This document shows positions 24,207 to 36,609 of a stretch of DNA of 64,000 bases, one piece after another (within the stretch, counting starts at the first letter, position 1; each line of letters opens with the position of its first letter). The translations under genes and the position numbers were made by a program. The notes beneath the pieces were generated by a model, which was not told the DNA's origin, did no database searches, and worked only from the letters and a program-made list of their open reading frames with translations. The DNA is from Mactra quadrangularis (lineage: Eukaryota; Mollusca; Bivalvia; Venerida; Mactridae), in contig CM046304.1 in NCBI GenBank assembly GCA_025267735.1, positions 14,632,001-14,696,000 of the forward strand. The letters are read 5' to 3'.

Positions 24207-24316
24207 AAGTGAAACAAGACACTTCTAAAGTTTCTACTTTGCCATATTTTTATAATTGATGAATCCCTTAAAGCCACCATCTTGCACAGGGTAACACTAT
24301 TTGCTAAATCATGAGC
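24207..24316 (+). repeat. 110-bp direct repeat, right copy
   Basis: Partner of 23007-23116. The SINE lies between the two copies. Confidence 0.85.
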
Positions 24317-25009
24317 TAGACACTGGGTTCAAATAGCAGTGTATACGCTTATAGAATTGACATCTAATTTCTCTCTATCCTTGTAAATAACAAAACAAAT
24401 TATACTACAAACTTTGATGGAAATGTGCGTTTGATATGCTCCTTTTTGATCAATGGATAGAGTATTTACAATGAAATAAAGAACACTCATGATCCAGTTG
24501 TGATATCTGATATCAAGATCAAACTTGAAATCCTATTGCAATTTCCCTTAAAATTACTATCAAAATGTGTTACAATGTCAACAGAATTTCTTTCAATTGC
24601 TTTGGCATTAATGTACTCTTAGAATACCTTGAAAGATAATTGAACTTGCACGCAATACATTCAATATCATTTGTCTTTTTCTTTGTTTATAACCTCCTTT
24701 AAGTACATATTGATTATTATTGAAGTGGTAAACATATATGGAAAAGTGGTCGTTATTGTAAGTACATGTATATTAAAATTTCGTATCACAACTTATGTCG
24801 TTCAATGAATTAAATATTATCAGAATATTGTCTCTAAATTGCGATCTTAGAACCAATTTGCTTCTAGAGTCAACTGACAAGCTAGTATCATTATTTAATA
24901 TTCGCAAGACCAAGAAATATAAAAACCTAAACATGTCGCTGTATACTCATGCATTCGTGTGGAGTCATGTCTATTTATGTGACTTAATTTTCCAGCTCTT
25001 ATCATTCAT
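24317..25009. other. No gene seen
   Basis: AT-rich spacer. The open frame at 24795-25034 has no domain signature. Confidence 0.4.
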
Positions 25010-25560
25010 TTTGACCACCATCTTGAATTCTTGAAGTTATCAAAGAATACCAGTATGGCATCAATCGGTTGCATTAATAAAAATGGATTAACGACAAAAT
25101 AAAATGCATTGAAATCATTTGGTATACCCCACTCTATGACTTAACTCGTTGAGGTTGATATATACCCGACAGCTAGTTATTTACGCCATTCTAGCCGCCA
25201 TCTTGGATTTTGGGAATTGCCCAATGATGTCAGTGTGGCATCAACCAGTTATATAAACTCAGGTATAACTACAAAAATGCATTATTTTTTGATATGCCTC
25301 TGTGTACGATTTGGCTCATTGTGGTTAACATACATGACAAATGTGGCCTTTATACGCCATTTTGTCCGCAATCTTGGATTGGAGAATAAACGAAGGGTGC
25401 CAAAATTGCATGAAATAATATTGCAGATCATGTTAGGCTCTTTAAATGATCAGACAGTGATAAAGATGAATTTATTATAGATTCAGTAGTTCTCATCCGC
25501 CATTTTGTCCGCCATCTTGAATTTTGGGAGTTGCCCAAGAGTGCCGAAGTGGCATCATCC
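25010..25560 (+). repeat. Four diverged tandem units of about 140-185 bp
   Basis: Each unit starts near a cgccatcttgga.ttttggga-like block (about 25013, 25197, 25369 and 25508), followed by a gtg.catcaac.agtt-type block. A gccattttgtccgcc block recurs at the unit boundaries. Confidence 0.65.
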
Positions 25561-28500
25561 AGTTTCGGAAACAACAGCTAGTGTCTTAGCTTTAAGAAAA
25601 TGCAAAAACATCTACTACATCCTATCATGCACGGTTCAGTCGATTTTTGTAGTTTATATACCGGACTATACCTGTCAAAGTTTATTCATACATTGATTGG
25701 AACATCTAGCATACAGCCCTTTGTATCTTTTCAATTTATTTGACAGTATAAAAACAGACTGATAATAGAATTTTGCTAGAACAGAATAAACGATTTTGCC
25801 ATTCATTTATTAAACCCAATGACCATAGTTTACATCACGTGAATCATACTTCATTCAATCCTGTTCAAAATAATTTAACAAAAACCCACAGTGCGCCTTT
25901 ATATCTTGCTCAAATGATTAAATGCTCAAAGTATTCGTTATTTGTCTTCAAAACAAATATTTGTCACAACCCATAGCTATCTTAGTTGAATGCAAAACAT
26001 ATACTATTGTGCAATACTAGGTATTTTTATATCAGTTTTGCTAACATGAATTGCAATTTAAAATTTTAATCTAAGTTTATCAAGTTGCACAAAACAGAAA
26101 AATATTCTTCCAGGTATATGCATTGAATAAATAAAAGATAATATTTTTTTTAAACATGACAATGGTCATATTCTTATACGAGACTGATACATGTAAGTGA
26201 ATCAATCACATAACACCTCCAACATGGAGAGCAAGGTTTTGTTCTGGACTTGACTGCTATAGCAAGTCTTCATCCTTGTTGAAGGAATAATCTAATACCT
26301 AGATAATCAAAACAGAATGATGGTAATTGTCAGGATTGACACAGTTACAGATTCTGTACCTAAGAATTGACTTTGTCTAGAATTTCGTATGTTAGATAAA
26401 GATTAAGACATAAAACAAATAAAATTCACCCCAATTGCATTGATGATATCAGGCATAAGTTTTCAAAGAAGTAAAGAAACAAAAGAAATCATCTTGTCAC
26501 ACTATGTAGTCAGTTATTTGAATGTTATTCTACAAGAGGAGCCACGATGTCCTTGGTGGCTTTTAGGAGTTCAAAAAGATCTTTTTCTGTAAATCTAATC
26601 TGGTGATCTTGATTTGATCCGATATTTGAATCCCTTATAAATTCTACGACAGTATCACAGACAACAGACCATGTTAATTGAATTAAAAATATAATTATGA
26701 TCTTAAAAGGATTTGCCTTGATAATGTTGTGACCTTGCCCTTGGTCAAGAGCAATTAGGGCATTCACATCATATTGACGGAAGGATTGGTGGACGTCCTT
26801 GATCCCCTCCCTATTCAAAAACACCTTACCAAATTCAGGTTTTTTAACAAAAATGAATTGTGGAAACCACATTAAAGTCAGATTTTTCTTATGGGGTTTA
26901 ATAGAGAACAAATTTAAGTTTCCTAAAAAAAAGTCATTTTTTTTATTAAATCCAAGTCAAGGATGTTGCTTTTTTTCGATTTCCTCTTACAAAAATAAAA
27001 AATGGCAATAATCTAAAATAAAACCAGGAGGAGTTGTGTTTATTTCATACTGCTGTTAATTGAATGCTATATTATCTTTCTATGAAGTTTCATTAAAATC
27101 TAACCAAAAATGGTTGAGATATGAGACATATTTAGGTTCTGGAACTGTAATGGTCACCTTCCACAATTCTTATAATGATATTGTTTCTTGAATATATACT
27201 ATTAAAGACATTGAATGCTGGATTTTTAAAGAAATTTACCGTTTGTAACTTAAGTAATGTGCATTTTTAAAACGTGACCCTTGATTTTCAAAAAGACAGT
27301 GAAATGTGCTTGGACAAAAAGTGAAATAACATTTTTATTCAGATTCTTCTGTTTTATTTCCAAGTTTTAATCACTTTTCCTGTTACACAATCATGTCATG
27401 ATAAATTAGAGCAAACAAATTACACTTTGGACAAATACAGAGCTTTGCATACATGTACCCCCAAGCAAAAATCCGAGTTTTTGAGAATGTTAAAAAATTC
27501 AGTCTATCTGTGAAAGCAAATATCTCAAGTTTAAAGTTAGTTAGACGCATGCAACTAGTTTTAAAAAAATTCCACAGTAATAACTGCCCACAATATGAAA
27601 TATTTAAGAAATTTTACCGTTTCTAAAAAAATTAAAAGATTTTGTATGAGATTACTATACTGAAACTGCAAGAGATTTTATAGAGAAAATAACGTCAAAA
27701 TGGTCAATTACAGATAATAATACTTCATACAAATATATCATCTAAAATTGGTATTATAGATGGAAAAATGTTTGTTAGACTCTGCATTATCATAAAAAAA
27801 CCATTTCTTTATTGTTTTTGGCAAGCTTGATGGAACTATTTGGGGATTAAACCTGTACCAGCTATGTTTTCTGCCGTTTTTTGTACTAACAGTTTTACAC
27901 CAGAGTTAGTAATGTTGGCATATTATGCCCCTTAGCTTTCAAATAAAGCTGTTTATGGTATTGGTATTGTTTGTTTTATAATTAGATAATGATGATTTTA
28001 AAAAAAGACAATGTACAACGATTTTGTCTTCATATGCTGAATTTGGTACGATAATCTGTGGGAATTCAGCAATAAATCAATCTAAGTTAAACATTTTTAA
28101 ATGTTTATCTATATTTGAGTATTATGTTATACCTATGTTCATTTTCAGTGAACAAAATAAATATTATCATTGGAGAAAAGGAGTTATAGAACAATTAAAA
28201 CTCCATTTCGCCCCAAATTCTCCATTTCGTCCATTTCGCCTCTAAATCTCCATTGCGTGTTTTAGTCATACCCAATTTACATCGCAAAAACAAGATGAAA
28301 ACAGTGCATTTTACATCTGTACACACAGAATCAACACAATAGTTATGATCCACTACGACTTTTCATTGTTTTTATGTCGATAAACCATTATTTTTACGGT
28401 AACTAACTCTACGATCACGCTGTTGAGCGTCTGGTTTCGCCATTTTCGGAAAATGTGTTACCCTATGACTTCTGGAAAAACCCAGGTCACGTGGTGAAAA

Positions 28501-29683
28501 TTACTAAAAATAGTAATTACGAAACTTAACGAAGAATTGGGAAAAAACGTATTGTACCGAGTGCCGAAGTTTACCGAAGTTAGATACAGTTCCAGAACCT
28601 TTATCAAACTTCTAAACCCCTTCATTATCAGGCCCGGTTTACCGGGGGGCACAGGGGGCACGTGCTCCTCCACCTGGCCCCACATATATCGACACTTATA
28701 CAAAGAAAAGGGCACAAAATCGGCACTATCAAAGCAATATTAGCTTGACTTTCAGATTAGTTTGACTATAAAATCATTCATTCGATCTATTAAAATAGAT
28801 AATGTTCTAAATTGATTTATTCAAGCATCTCAAAGTACCCTGATCAGGCCTTATCAAGCGTTTCAATCAACGATAGTGCAAGTGTATGGGCCGATGGTCC
28901 GTCTTCTCAGACACCATGTCCAACTTTTAGGCCCATACATAATCCCCAGTCGAAGGTTTTGAACCTTCAATGTATTGTCAAAAATCATTACCAATTGACG
29001 TAACGCAATTCCATCTGATCGATCTAATTTGTATCCATTTGTATGTACAAATCAAAGAATTAATGTAAAAGGATTAAGCCTAGCAACCGGCCTTTGCTCA
29101 ATATATTATAAAATAGACAGACCACTTTGTATATGGGGAAATTGAACGTACTTTGTGTCAGTGAAAAACATATTTGATTCACACAGGGCTCAAGTTCAGG
29201 TGCCAAACTAGTCTTTCTATAATAATTGTTTACTTAGATTGCTTTACGTTGATAAAAATAAGCTTACCAATAATATGTTTCTCCAACATCAGATGCTCAT
29301 CAACATCATAAGAAAACAGTATTGTGGCTGTATGAGATCGCTTGTTGGGCATAGCTGTTTAATTAATCAGATTATAAAAATACGTGAAATTTTGTCATAA
29401 TTATTTAGTCAAGAAATGCTGTTGGCAAAATGAATGTTAAAGATATGCCAATTCCATTCGTAGAAATTGGTTTAAACGAATGATTTCGATTTTCTGGTGA
29501 AATCAGAAGTCATCTATACAAAATGACAGCAAATGCTCAAGTGTTAGTACCTTGTACTGGTGTCCCCACTTGTTGGAAGAATACGGAGTTGATAATTCCT
29601 CATGTCAAAATGATACATGTATAAGTTATCATGATAGCAAAGATAAATAGTAAACGACGTATCAAAACAATTTAGGTCATTTC
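25561..29683. other. No clear gene; one unrecognised ORF inside
   Basis: AT-rich sequence. Apart from the minus-strand frame at 26525-26911 only chance-length ORFs occur. Around 28200-28250 there is a short run of ccatttcg words, and at 28625-28685 a GC-rich patch resembling a transposon end. Confidence 0.35.
26525..26911 (-). CDS. Unrecognised 128-codon ORF, possibly a relic
   Basis: The frame runs 128 codons from an ATG with a coding-like C-terminal third (RDSN, then a charged stretch FTEKDLFELLKATKD). A strongly hydrophobic segment near residues 68-82 precedes it. No family is recognised and no splice partners are obvious. It may be a fragment of a mobile-element protein or a chance ORF. 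Confidence 0.25.
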   Translation of the reverse strand: MFSIKPHKKNLTLMWFPQFIFVKKPEFGKVFLNREGIKDVHQSFRQYDVNALIALDQGQGHNIIKANPFKIIIIFLIQLTWSVVCDTVVEFIRDSNIGSNQDHQIRFTEKDLFELLKATKDIVAPLVE

Positions 29684-29875
29684 ACGGCGTCCAGCGCACC
29701 TAACCTATTTTTCCTGGACCATTGTCTATAACCAGTACTCACCTACCCTTCCACAAGGCCGGAAACTTCTCCATATTATCTAATCAATGGAGGAAAATCG
29801 ACACTTTTGTCAAATTTTCATGCAAGGGTATAACCTCCCCGGAGGGGATTCGAACCCGCACCCCCTCGGGCACGA
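29684..29875 (-). mobile_element. SINE copy 2, 5'-degraded, reverse orientation
   Basis: On the minus strand it reads the B box GGTTCGAATCC (about 29845-29856), then a body matching 23420-23590, including ggttatagacaatggtccagg (one base trimmed elsewhere) and the end gcgctggacgccgt. The A-box half is not recognisable. Confidence 0.75.
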
Positions 29876-30744
29876 GTATCCAAATCCCGGCGTATCTAAA
29901 AATGCTCAATTTGCTTACATATTTTTTTCGTCGAGAGGGAATACTCCTAAACCGATTTAGCCTAAAAACTCAGAATTGCATCATAAGAGTATAATACGGG
30001 AATGCAATGACTTTGGCGTTAAAAGGAAAAGTGAAGTTGATGAGTTATGCATCATTCATCCATTTCAGTGTGCTTCAAAATACTCCGATTTGCAACTTTG
30101 ACATGTGAAAATAAAAAAATCAGTACCATCGGGGGGGATACCCAGTTGTTTTTAAAATCGTTTTAAGTCGTTGAATTTATTTTAGATCAATTTGAGTTTC
30201 AAAAACTTGTATTCCTTATGATTGTCCAAAGGAATCAACAAATGTGATTCTTCTGCGCATCGGTGGATTTTCGCGCTTTGAAACGTATCAACAACCATTT
30301 TCGTAAATCCACTGAAAAACGTCCCAAAAAAGTCACAACAAAGCTTTTTTACAAATTACTAACAAAAAGTATCTAAAATCGGCAATTTTCCTACGTTAAA
30401 TCGGCGAATTTTCTCATTACTTATTATTTTCTCATTCGGCGATTTTATACAACTTACCATGCATAATGTTTTAGAGGTCGGCATTTAATGTGAAAAATGA
30501 TTATTAGTTTTTGAAATTATTAGATGATATCAAACCAACAAATTCAACATGAGCATTCTAATGCGTGCGTAAAGAAGCTTTTTAGCGCTTAATTTAGTCC
30601 TTTAGGTGTGTCAATAAGTGCTCAATTTTGCTTTGTTGACAACATTTGTTTTCGTCCCCCCAACCAAAGACTCTATAGTTACAACTATGCTTAAGTGGAG
30701 GGATTTTTAATTTCACTGGAGACTTAGGACAGGAGACAACTGAC

Positions 30745-30965
30745 AAAATGGGCATATTCTTAAAAAGCTGAAGCTGATACCAAAAGCTACATGTCCATGC
30801 GGTGAGGATGACCAAACCATGGACCACATCCTTAAAACTTGTGAAAGACCCTACAAGGAGCGACTAGCAACATGACCGACTGAGACAACTCTACAAAAGA
30901 AACTAATAGTACTGCACTTGGACGGACCATAAGACTGGTCTGACTGTGTCTCATTATATCTGTTT
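30745..30965 (+). pseudogene. LINE C-terminal fragment
   Basis: One frame reads KKLKLIPKATCPCGEDDQT, then MDHILKTC and ERPYKERLAT, the cysteine/histidine motif found at the C terminus of many non-LTR retrotransposon polyproteins. Stops interrupt it at about 30873 and 30929. It is distinct from the LINE at 2766-4242. Confidence 0.65.
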
Positions 30966-31116
30966 AAGTGTGTACAAAAGTGCTCAGATTTGCACCTTTC
31001 ATATGCGAAAAATCAAACATTTTCCATATAGTACCCCATTCATGCCCCCCACTTATGGCCCTTCTGGATCCAGCCCTGATTATATTTTCTCTGTATATGT
31101 AGTACGGTCTAAAAGG

Positions 31117-32713
31117 TAGAGGTGAAACGATTAAAAAATTTTCGATTCGATTCGATTTCGATTTTTCATCAAACAATTCAATTTTCTACTGGAATTATAT
31201 AGGACATAACAAAAAATAAATTATAAAAAGAATTAAGAAAGAGATACAACCTAAAGACAATAAAACATAAATATATATATTTAAGAACTGTGCATTTTTA
31301 TCTGAGAGACCTCCCTCCCGGAAGACGAAAAATTCTAATTCTAATTCTTTAATAATACCCATTTTACAGGTATTTAGAGCTGGAATAGTTATAAATATTT
31401 TACTGCATTTTAGCATATATAAATGACAAATCGTTTTATTTCCAACTTTTAAATGAAAAGTAATGCCCATGGACAAATTGTTTATTTCTCCTTACCTACA
31501 TGTACGTACAAACAGTATATGACTCAAGTCATTATCAAAATAAAATTATTCATCAGTGCATCAATGCCATAATTAATGACTAGTTAAGGTTACGGTTAGA
31601 CAATAAAAAAATGCAAGCATTCAGCAAATGTAGATCACTATGACCAGCTTAATTTAGTTTGTTTCAAAATATTTTCTTTTGGCTCTGGCATGATTTAAAA
31701 TAATTCTCATCACATCATAAACGTTAAATTAATTTTTATCAACTCTAGATCTATATTTATAACTTTCTTACACTAATGTTTATTTCAAAATAAAATTATT
31801 TTTGGGCTTAAATGAATGTATTAGTGAAAATATACAATTATCTTCGGACATTTCATAGAATTCATTTCCAATTTATAGTAAATAAAATCTAACCAACCAC
31901 GTTTTGCCCGTTTTAATAGTTAAGAAAAACAAAGAGGATTTTCCCGAAAATAAACGTAAATAACGTCAAAAAAAACAATTAAGTTAACAGTTTATCTCTA
32001 AATTACTTTATCATGCTTGATTTAATTTTGTATCATAGGAAACGAAATCGCTTCAACCATTTCGGCGTAATGTCATTCATTTTCGCGACCCACGCTAGAT
32101 AGCAATTTCATATGAAACATCTTTTGTGATTAAAAAACTTATTGTTTTCAATGTTTTCATCTTGATTTAACAAATGATGCTTTAGGAAACGACGATGTGA
32201 AAAGTTTTTCTTAAGAAAAATCCCCCAATATTGCAGATCGTGTAAAACTAAATCGACTGGTTATATCTTGGTGGCCCCTTTATCACTATATTCTCTCTAG
32301 GTACCAGTCTTAGGTATATATGAATGATATCAAGCGTGTTAACTAACTCGACGACTCCATTATCGATTTGCTGTCAGCGAGTTAATCTCCCAGCGTGTGA
32401 CCGACAATAAGGTCTAATTGACATGTACGCGTAATTAACATGTATAATTGCAGCAGGCAGTCTCACTTTTTACAACTCTTATCTGGATTAACAATCGTCG
32501 GTCAATAAGGGTACACTATTTTAGTTTACTATAAAAAATGCTTATTTTAACCGAAAAGGGGCGTTTCATTCAACTCACAAAACTACTGAAAAAGACAGTA
32601 TTTCAAAAAAGAATCGAATCGAAAATGCCTCTTCCGAATCGAATCGAACCGAACCGAATCGAGCGTTAAAAATCGCGATTCTTTGTGAACCGCGATTAAT
32701 CGTTTCACCTCCA
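31117..32713. mobile_element. hAT-like non-autonomous transposon A (1597 bp)
   Basis: The left end TAGAGGTGAAACGATTAA and the right end, reverse complement TGGAGGTGAAACGATTAA, match at 17 of 18 bases. They are flanked by the 8-bp target duplication CTAAAAGG (31109-31116 and 32714-32721). Subterminal regions are rich in attcgattcg-like words. No transposase frame is visible. Confidence 0.88.
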
Positions 32714-32721
32714 CTAAAAGG

Positions 32722-34589
32722 TATTGGTTTACAGGCCATCTAACTTTAATTTTCATAGTTTCGTAACTCTGTGACTCACACATAAATATATTAACATGGA
32801 TCGACAGTCTAAATAAGTCTTAATGTACATGACAAAACAGTTTCGTGTGTGACACAATTTACGCTGAAGTGATAGTAAATTCAATTCAACTCTATTAGGT
32901 TTTACATAGCGGTAGCGTAATTAAGGTCTGATTTTAATGTGCTTGCATTTCCAGAATGCTTATATTTTATTTAAGGAGATATTTGTAAATGAAAAATATC
33001 GAAGTTTAGAGTCATTATTTGACATTTAAATTGTCATGCATTTGTAAATGACTAGAGAAAGCGTAACACAATGTATTTAAATACTGGGAAACAAAAATAA
33101 ATAATAAAGATCAGATTAATGAAAAGTTAGCAGACACAGCAGAACAGCAGTAGGATGGATCCTTCTGCTATGTCAGCTAAAGTTTTAATCATAAAAATCC
33201 GACACAATAAGAAAAGTTTACCCACGCATTAGTTTTTTCCAAGTGCTTAAGAAACAGAAGATTATTTTGGCTTTGATGGTCTATCATTAACATTTATTTA
33301 TGGAGGCTAGTATATTGAACAGTTCAATTTTCAATTTAATTGCTTGACCGATATTGCGCCCCATATCAGCGCATTATTAGAATTTTATTTGTAAAGATGC
33401 TACGTTTTATTAGCCGTGAAAAAATCTTGGGCAATGGATCACTAGATCAGTTACTTTTGACTTGCCTTAGTTAAAGGGAATTAACTCTATAAATAAATAT
33501 TGTAAAATTACATAAAAAAGAACTATAAAATATAACACGTATTATTCATTGTATTAACTCACTTTAATTAAAAGCAAATTAAAACTGACCGACAAAATAA
33601 GATGTGGTGTCTAAGTAATGTATTTATAGTTAACAGTGGCGATTTTCACAAAAATCTTTCAATAAAAATCGCCGTAATTTAAAAGCAAGAAACATTAATA
33701 ATACGGTCATTTTTTGGTAAATCAATTCAAAATCAATGAATTGTATCTATAGACTATTGTTTACTTTGTGAATATTATATCATAGTTGTTTATATTATCC
33801 TTCTGACTTTTAATATCAAAATTATGAATTTGACTGACGATAACTTTTTTCGTAAGATTTTTTATGAAAAAGGTGCACCTATCCTTTGAATTGATTTTCT
33901 TTTAAAATTTCCAATAACTTTTAAGACAGAAAACGCACCGAGTGCATCAAACAGTTTTCAAATGAATGAAAACTTGATCTTTTATTTCTTCTAATCTTAA
34001 CACAAGTATAGAACTTTTACAGAACAATCATGTTAAACCACTCATTTACCAACGTATTAACAGTTCCATGTCCATTATTAAAACTGTTCTTTTTGTATAA
34101 TTTCAGATAGTTCTGGGCACACAGAGACTCTTTCAGTAAATTAAAGTGGAATCATCAGAATTATATTATAAGATGTATCATGTTATAATTTGGTCTGTTC
34201 ATTTTTAACAAGTTATCTCGGACATTTTGTCCTTGAGATTTATTGTTGTCCAAATACATGTTAAAATTACCGTGTTCTTAATTATACCCAAATATATGAA
34301 AAAATAGTTCGTACAAAATAACAAAACGTGTTTGTGTAAAGATTGCAAATGAACCAATCCGTATCAGAAGTAGCCAGTAATAAAGATTAAAGTTGTATAA
34401 TTCATTTAAACAAAATTAAAATTGCGGATATACCACCAAACTTGGTCAATTATGCTTGTAATAGTAGACGGCTTTACTATTAAACCAACGAGACACCCAT
34501 AAAACATATTTGAATTACCAATGTTATTGTCATCTTGGGCATCCCCTGTTGTGGATTAGTTCATTGTATTGTTTATATAAATAGAGTTG
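32722..34589. other. No gene seen
   Basis: AT-rich with dense stops in all six frames and no repeat structure that I can see. Confidence 0.4.
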
Positions 34590-34686
34590 TTTTTTGTATG
34601 AACTTTACCACACATCACAATAGTTTTGTTTAAAATGATGGTGGTAGTTTTGATTTGTTGTTACTGTTGATTTTAATGAATATGGT

Positions 34687-34970
34687 GGTAGAGTAGATTT
34701 GTTGTTACTGTTGATTTTAATAAATATTGTGGTAGAGTAGATTTGTTGTTGCTGTTGATTTTAATAAATATTGTGGTAGAGTAGATTTGTTGTTGCTGTT
34801 GATTTTAATAAATATTGTGGTAGAGTAGATTTGTTATTGCTGTTGATTTTAATGAATATTGTGGTAGAGTAGATTTGTTGTTGCTGTTGATTTTAATGAA
34901 TATTGTGGTAGAGTAGATTTGTTATTGCTGTTGATTTTAATGAATATGGTGGTAGAGTAGATTTGTTGTT
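34687..34970 (+). repeat. 44-bp minisatellite, about 7 copies
   Basis: ggtagagtagatttgttgtt recurs at 34687, 34731, 34775 and onward to about 34951 at exactly 44-bp steps with few changes. The preceding 34590-34680 resembles 58680-58750, which is followed by similar GT-rich repeats at 63780-64000. Confidence 0.9.
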
Positions 34971-35099
34971 GTTTATAATTATGATAATTGTAGACTTCAC
35001 CCAGGGTCTAAGCACATTTTATTATCACACGTTAAAGTAATAGCCGTTAGGTAATCACTGACTATTGAAGAGTCTCAAAGATAAACGTTCATTTAACGT

Positions 35100-35660
35100 G
35101 TGTACAGGTCGTATTCTAGGTCATGCGTGTTATTGTACTTTAAACTATGGACTATCCCACTAAATAAGAGAACAAGCTGATGCAGGAACAGCATTTTTGC
35201 TGATATAAACACACTACTTTGATATTCAACATTTATTTTAAATAATGTATCTCTTCTTTGTAAATGTTATAAATATATGTGTTTATAAAACAAATGTTAA
35301 CTAACCAAACTATAAAATGTTATAAATAATTCACCCCTAAATTTTGATGTGTAATTAACTGGCAAGTTTATATACGCAATGTTTACGTGAACGACCTGTA
35401 TATACCACCACATACGTGTCGTCCACATAAACACTGCACATATAAACATAGCCAGTTTCATTACACACCAATATTTAGGGGTGAATTATTTATATATTTT
35501 TTTAATTTAGTAAGTTTACACTCATTTTACAAACATATCACTTTATTTAATTTATAATGTCCATATACATTATTTTAGATAAACGTTAAATATCAAAGTG
35601 GTATGTTTAAATCAGAATAATGCTGTTCATGCAGCTGTTAATTCGCCTGTTTGGTGGACA
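35100..35660. mobile_element. Foldback (hairpin) element
   Basis: Two arms of about 230 bp are inverted around 35398. Paired landmarks are aattcacccctaaattt with aatatttaggggtgaatt, tactttgatatt with aatatcaaagt, and acagcatttttgctgat with atcagaataatgctgt. No coding capacity. Confidence 0.75.
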
Positions 35661-35687
35661 ATTCCATTGTTTATTGTTCAAAAACAC

Positions 35688-35839
35688 TCGCATACTCGTT
35701 AATTTAGATCTGGCCTTTTTCAAACGAAGGTCACGTTCAGGTGAATTTTTCTTATCATAATATTCATGACGAGATTGTTATGATACGTAACTTGTTTACA
35801 TCGTTACATGCTCTACAGGATATCTGTTTACGGAGATTG
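35688..35839 (+). mobile_element. Mutator-like element, copy 3, internally deleted
   Basis: Matches the left part of the 402-bp family (cgcatactcgttaatttaga), then skips to the right end (ctacaggatatctgtttacg, gagattg). The left terminus is missing and no target duplication is visible. Confidence 0.7.
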
Positions 35840-35990
35840 CTTGAATTGTTACTAAAAATATAACATTCTGGGTTTTTTGGAACTATTTTAAGCTTTATCG
35901 GGGGATCCCAAAACATATTTAGAACGCGCGTAATACATGGAATTCAGATAAAATTTACTTAAGTTAACTGAGATAATTGTTTTCTTTAAG

Positions 35991-36092
35991 GTCACAAGTT
36001 TGGTTGTGATTTATTAGTTACAAACGATACGTCGAAATTCATGCGCAACTCTGATTTCGTGATTATAAAGGAAAGAGAACAGAATAGAATAA
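35991..36092 (+). CDS. Candidate coding exon upstream of IAP gene 2 (unassigned)
   Basis: A pyrimidine-rich acceptor (tttctttaag) and a consensus donor (gtaagt) enclose 102 nt with exactly one open frame, coding 33 residues that end KEREQNRI, phase 1 to 1. It could join gene 2 through a weak AG at 37986-37987 (exon from 37988, in phase), which would lengthen the N terminus. It could equally be a relic of a lost IAP linker exon, since those are also phase 1-1. I do not recognise the peptide. Confidence 0.4.
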
Positions 36093-36232
36093 GTAAGTAC
36101 GATTTTATGTTCTATTTTCTTGTGTCAGTACAAAATGTTAGTATTTTAATTTCTTATACATTGTTTTTTCTTTTGGGCGGTAAAACTAGTCTAACATTTA
36201 AAAAGGGCATATGATATTTTGTAATGTCTACT

Positions 36233-36495
36233 CAGGGACGGATCCAGGATTTTTTTTCTAGGGGGGTCCAAACTTTCGAACCACGACCACATTATACACA
36301 TTTTGCAGAATAATGCAACATATCAGTAATATAAACTACATACCCATTAAATCTATGCTTTAAGCACCGAAAAAAATTGCTTAAAAATGCTACGAAAAAT
36401 GACTAACAGGCAAGAAATTCACTTATCAACAGGTACAGTTTGAAAATTCTAGAGGGGGGGTTTGGACCCCCTGACCCCCGCTGGATCCGCCTGTG
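36233..36495. mobile_element. Short hAT-like MITE
   Basis: Starts CAGGGACGGATCCAGGA and ends with GCTGGATCCGCCTGTG, imperfect inverted termini. G-runs (aggggggg) and C-runs adjoin them inside. A clean target duplication is not visible. Confidence 0.5.
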
Positions 36496-36609
36496 ACTAC
36501 GAGGAAATAGCGTGTGACTTGTTAGAGTCTTAGTAGGGCGATAGGGGGGGGTAAAACATCAGCGTTAACTCATTATTACGAAATACTAAATTTGTAATTT
36601 TGATTAAAC

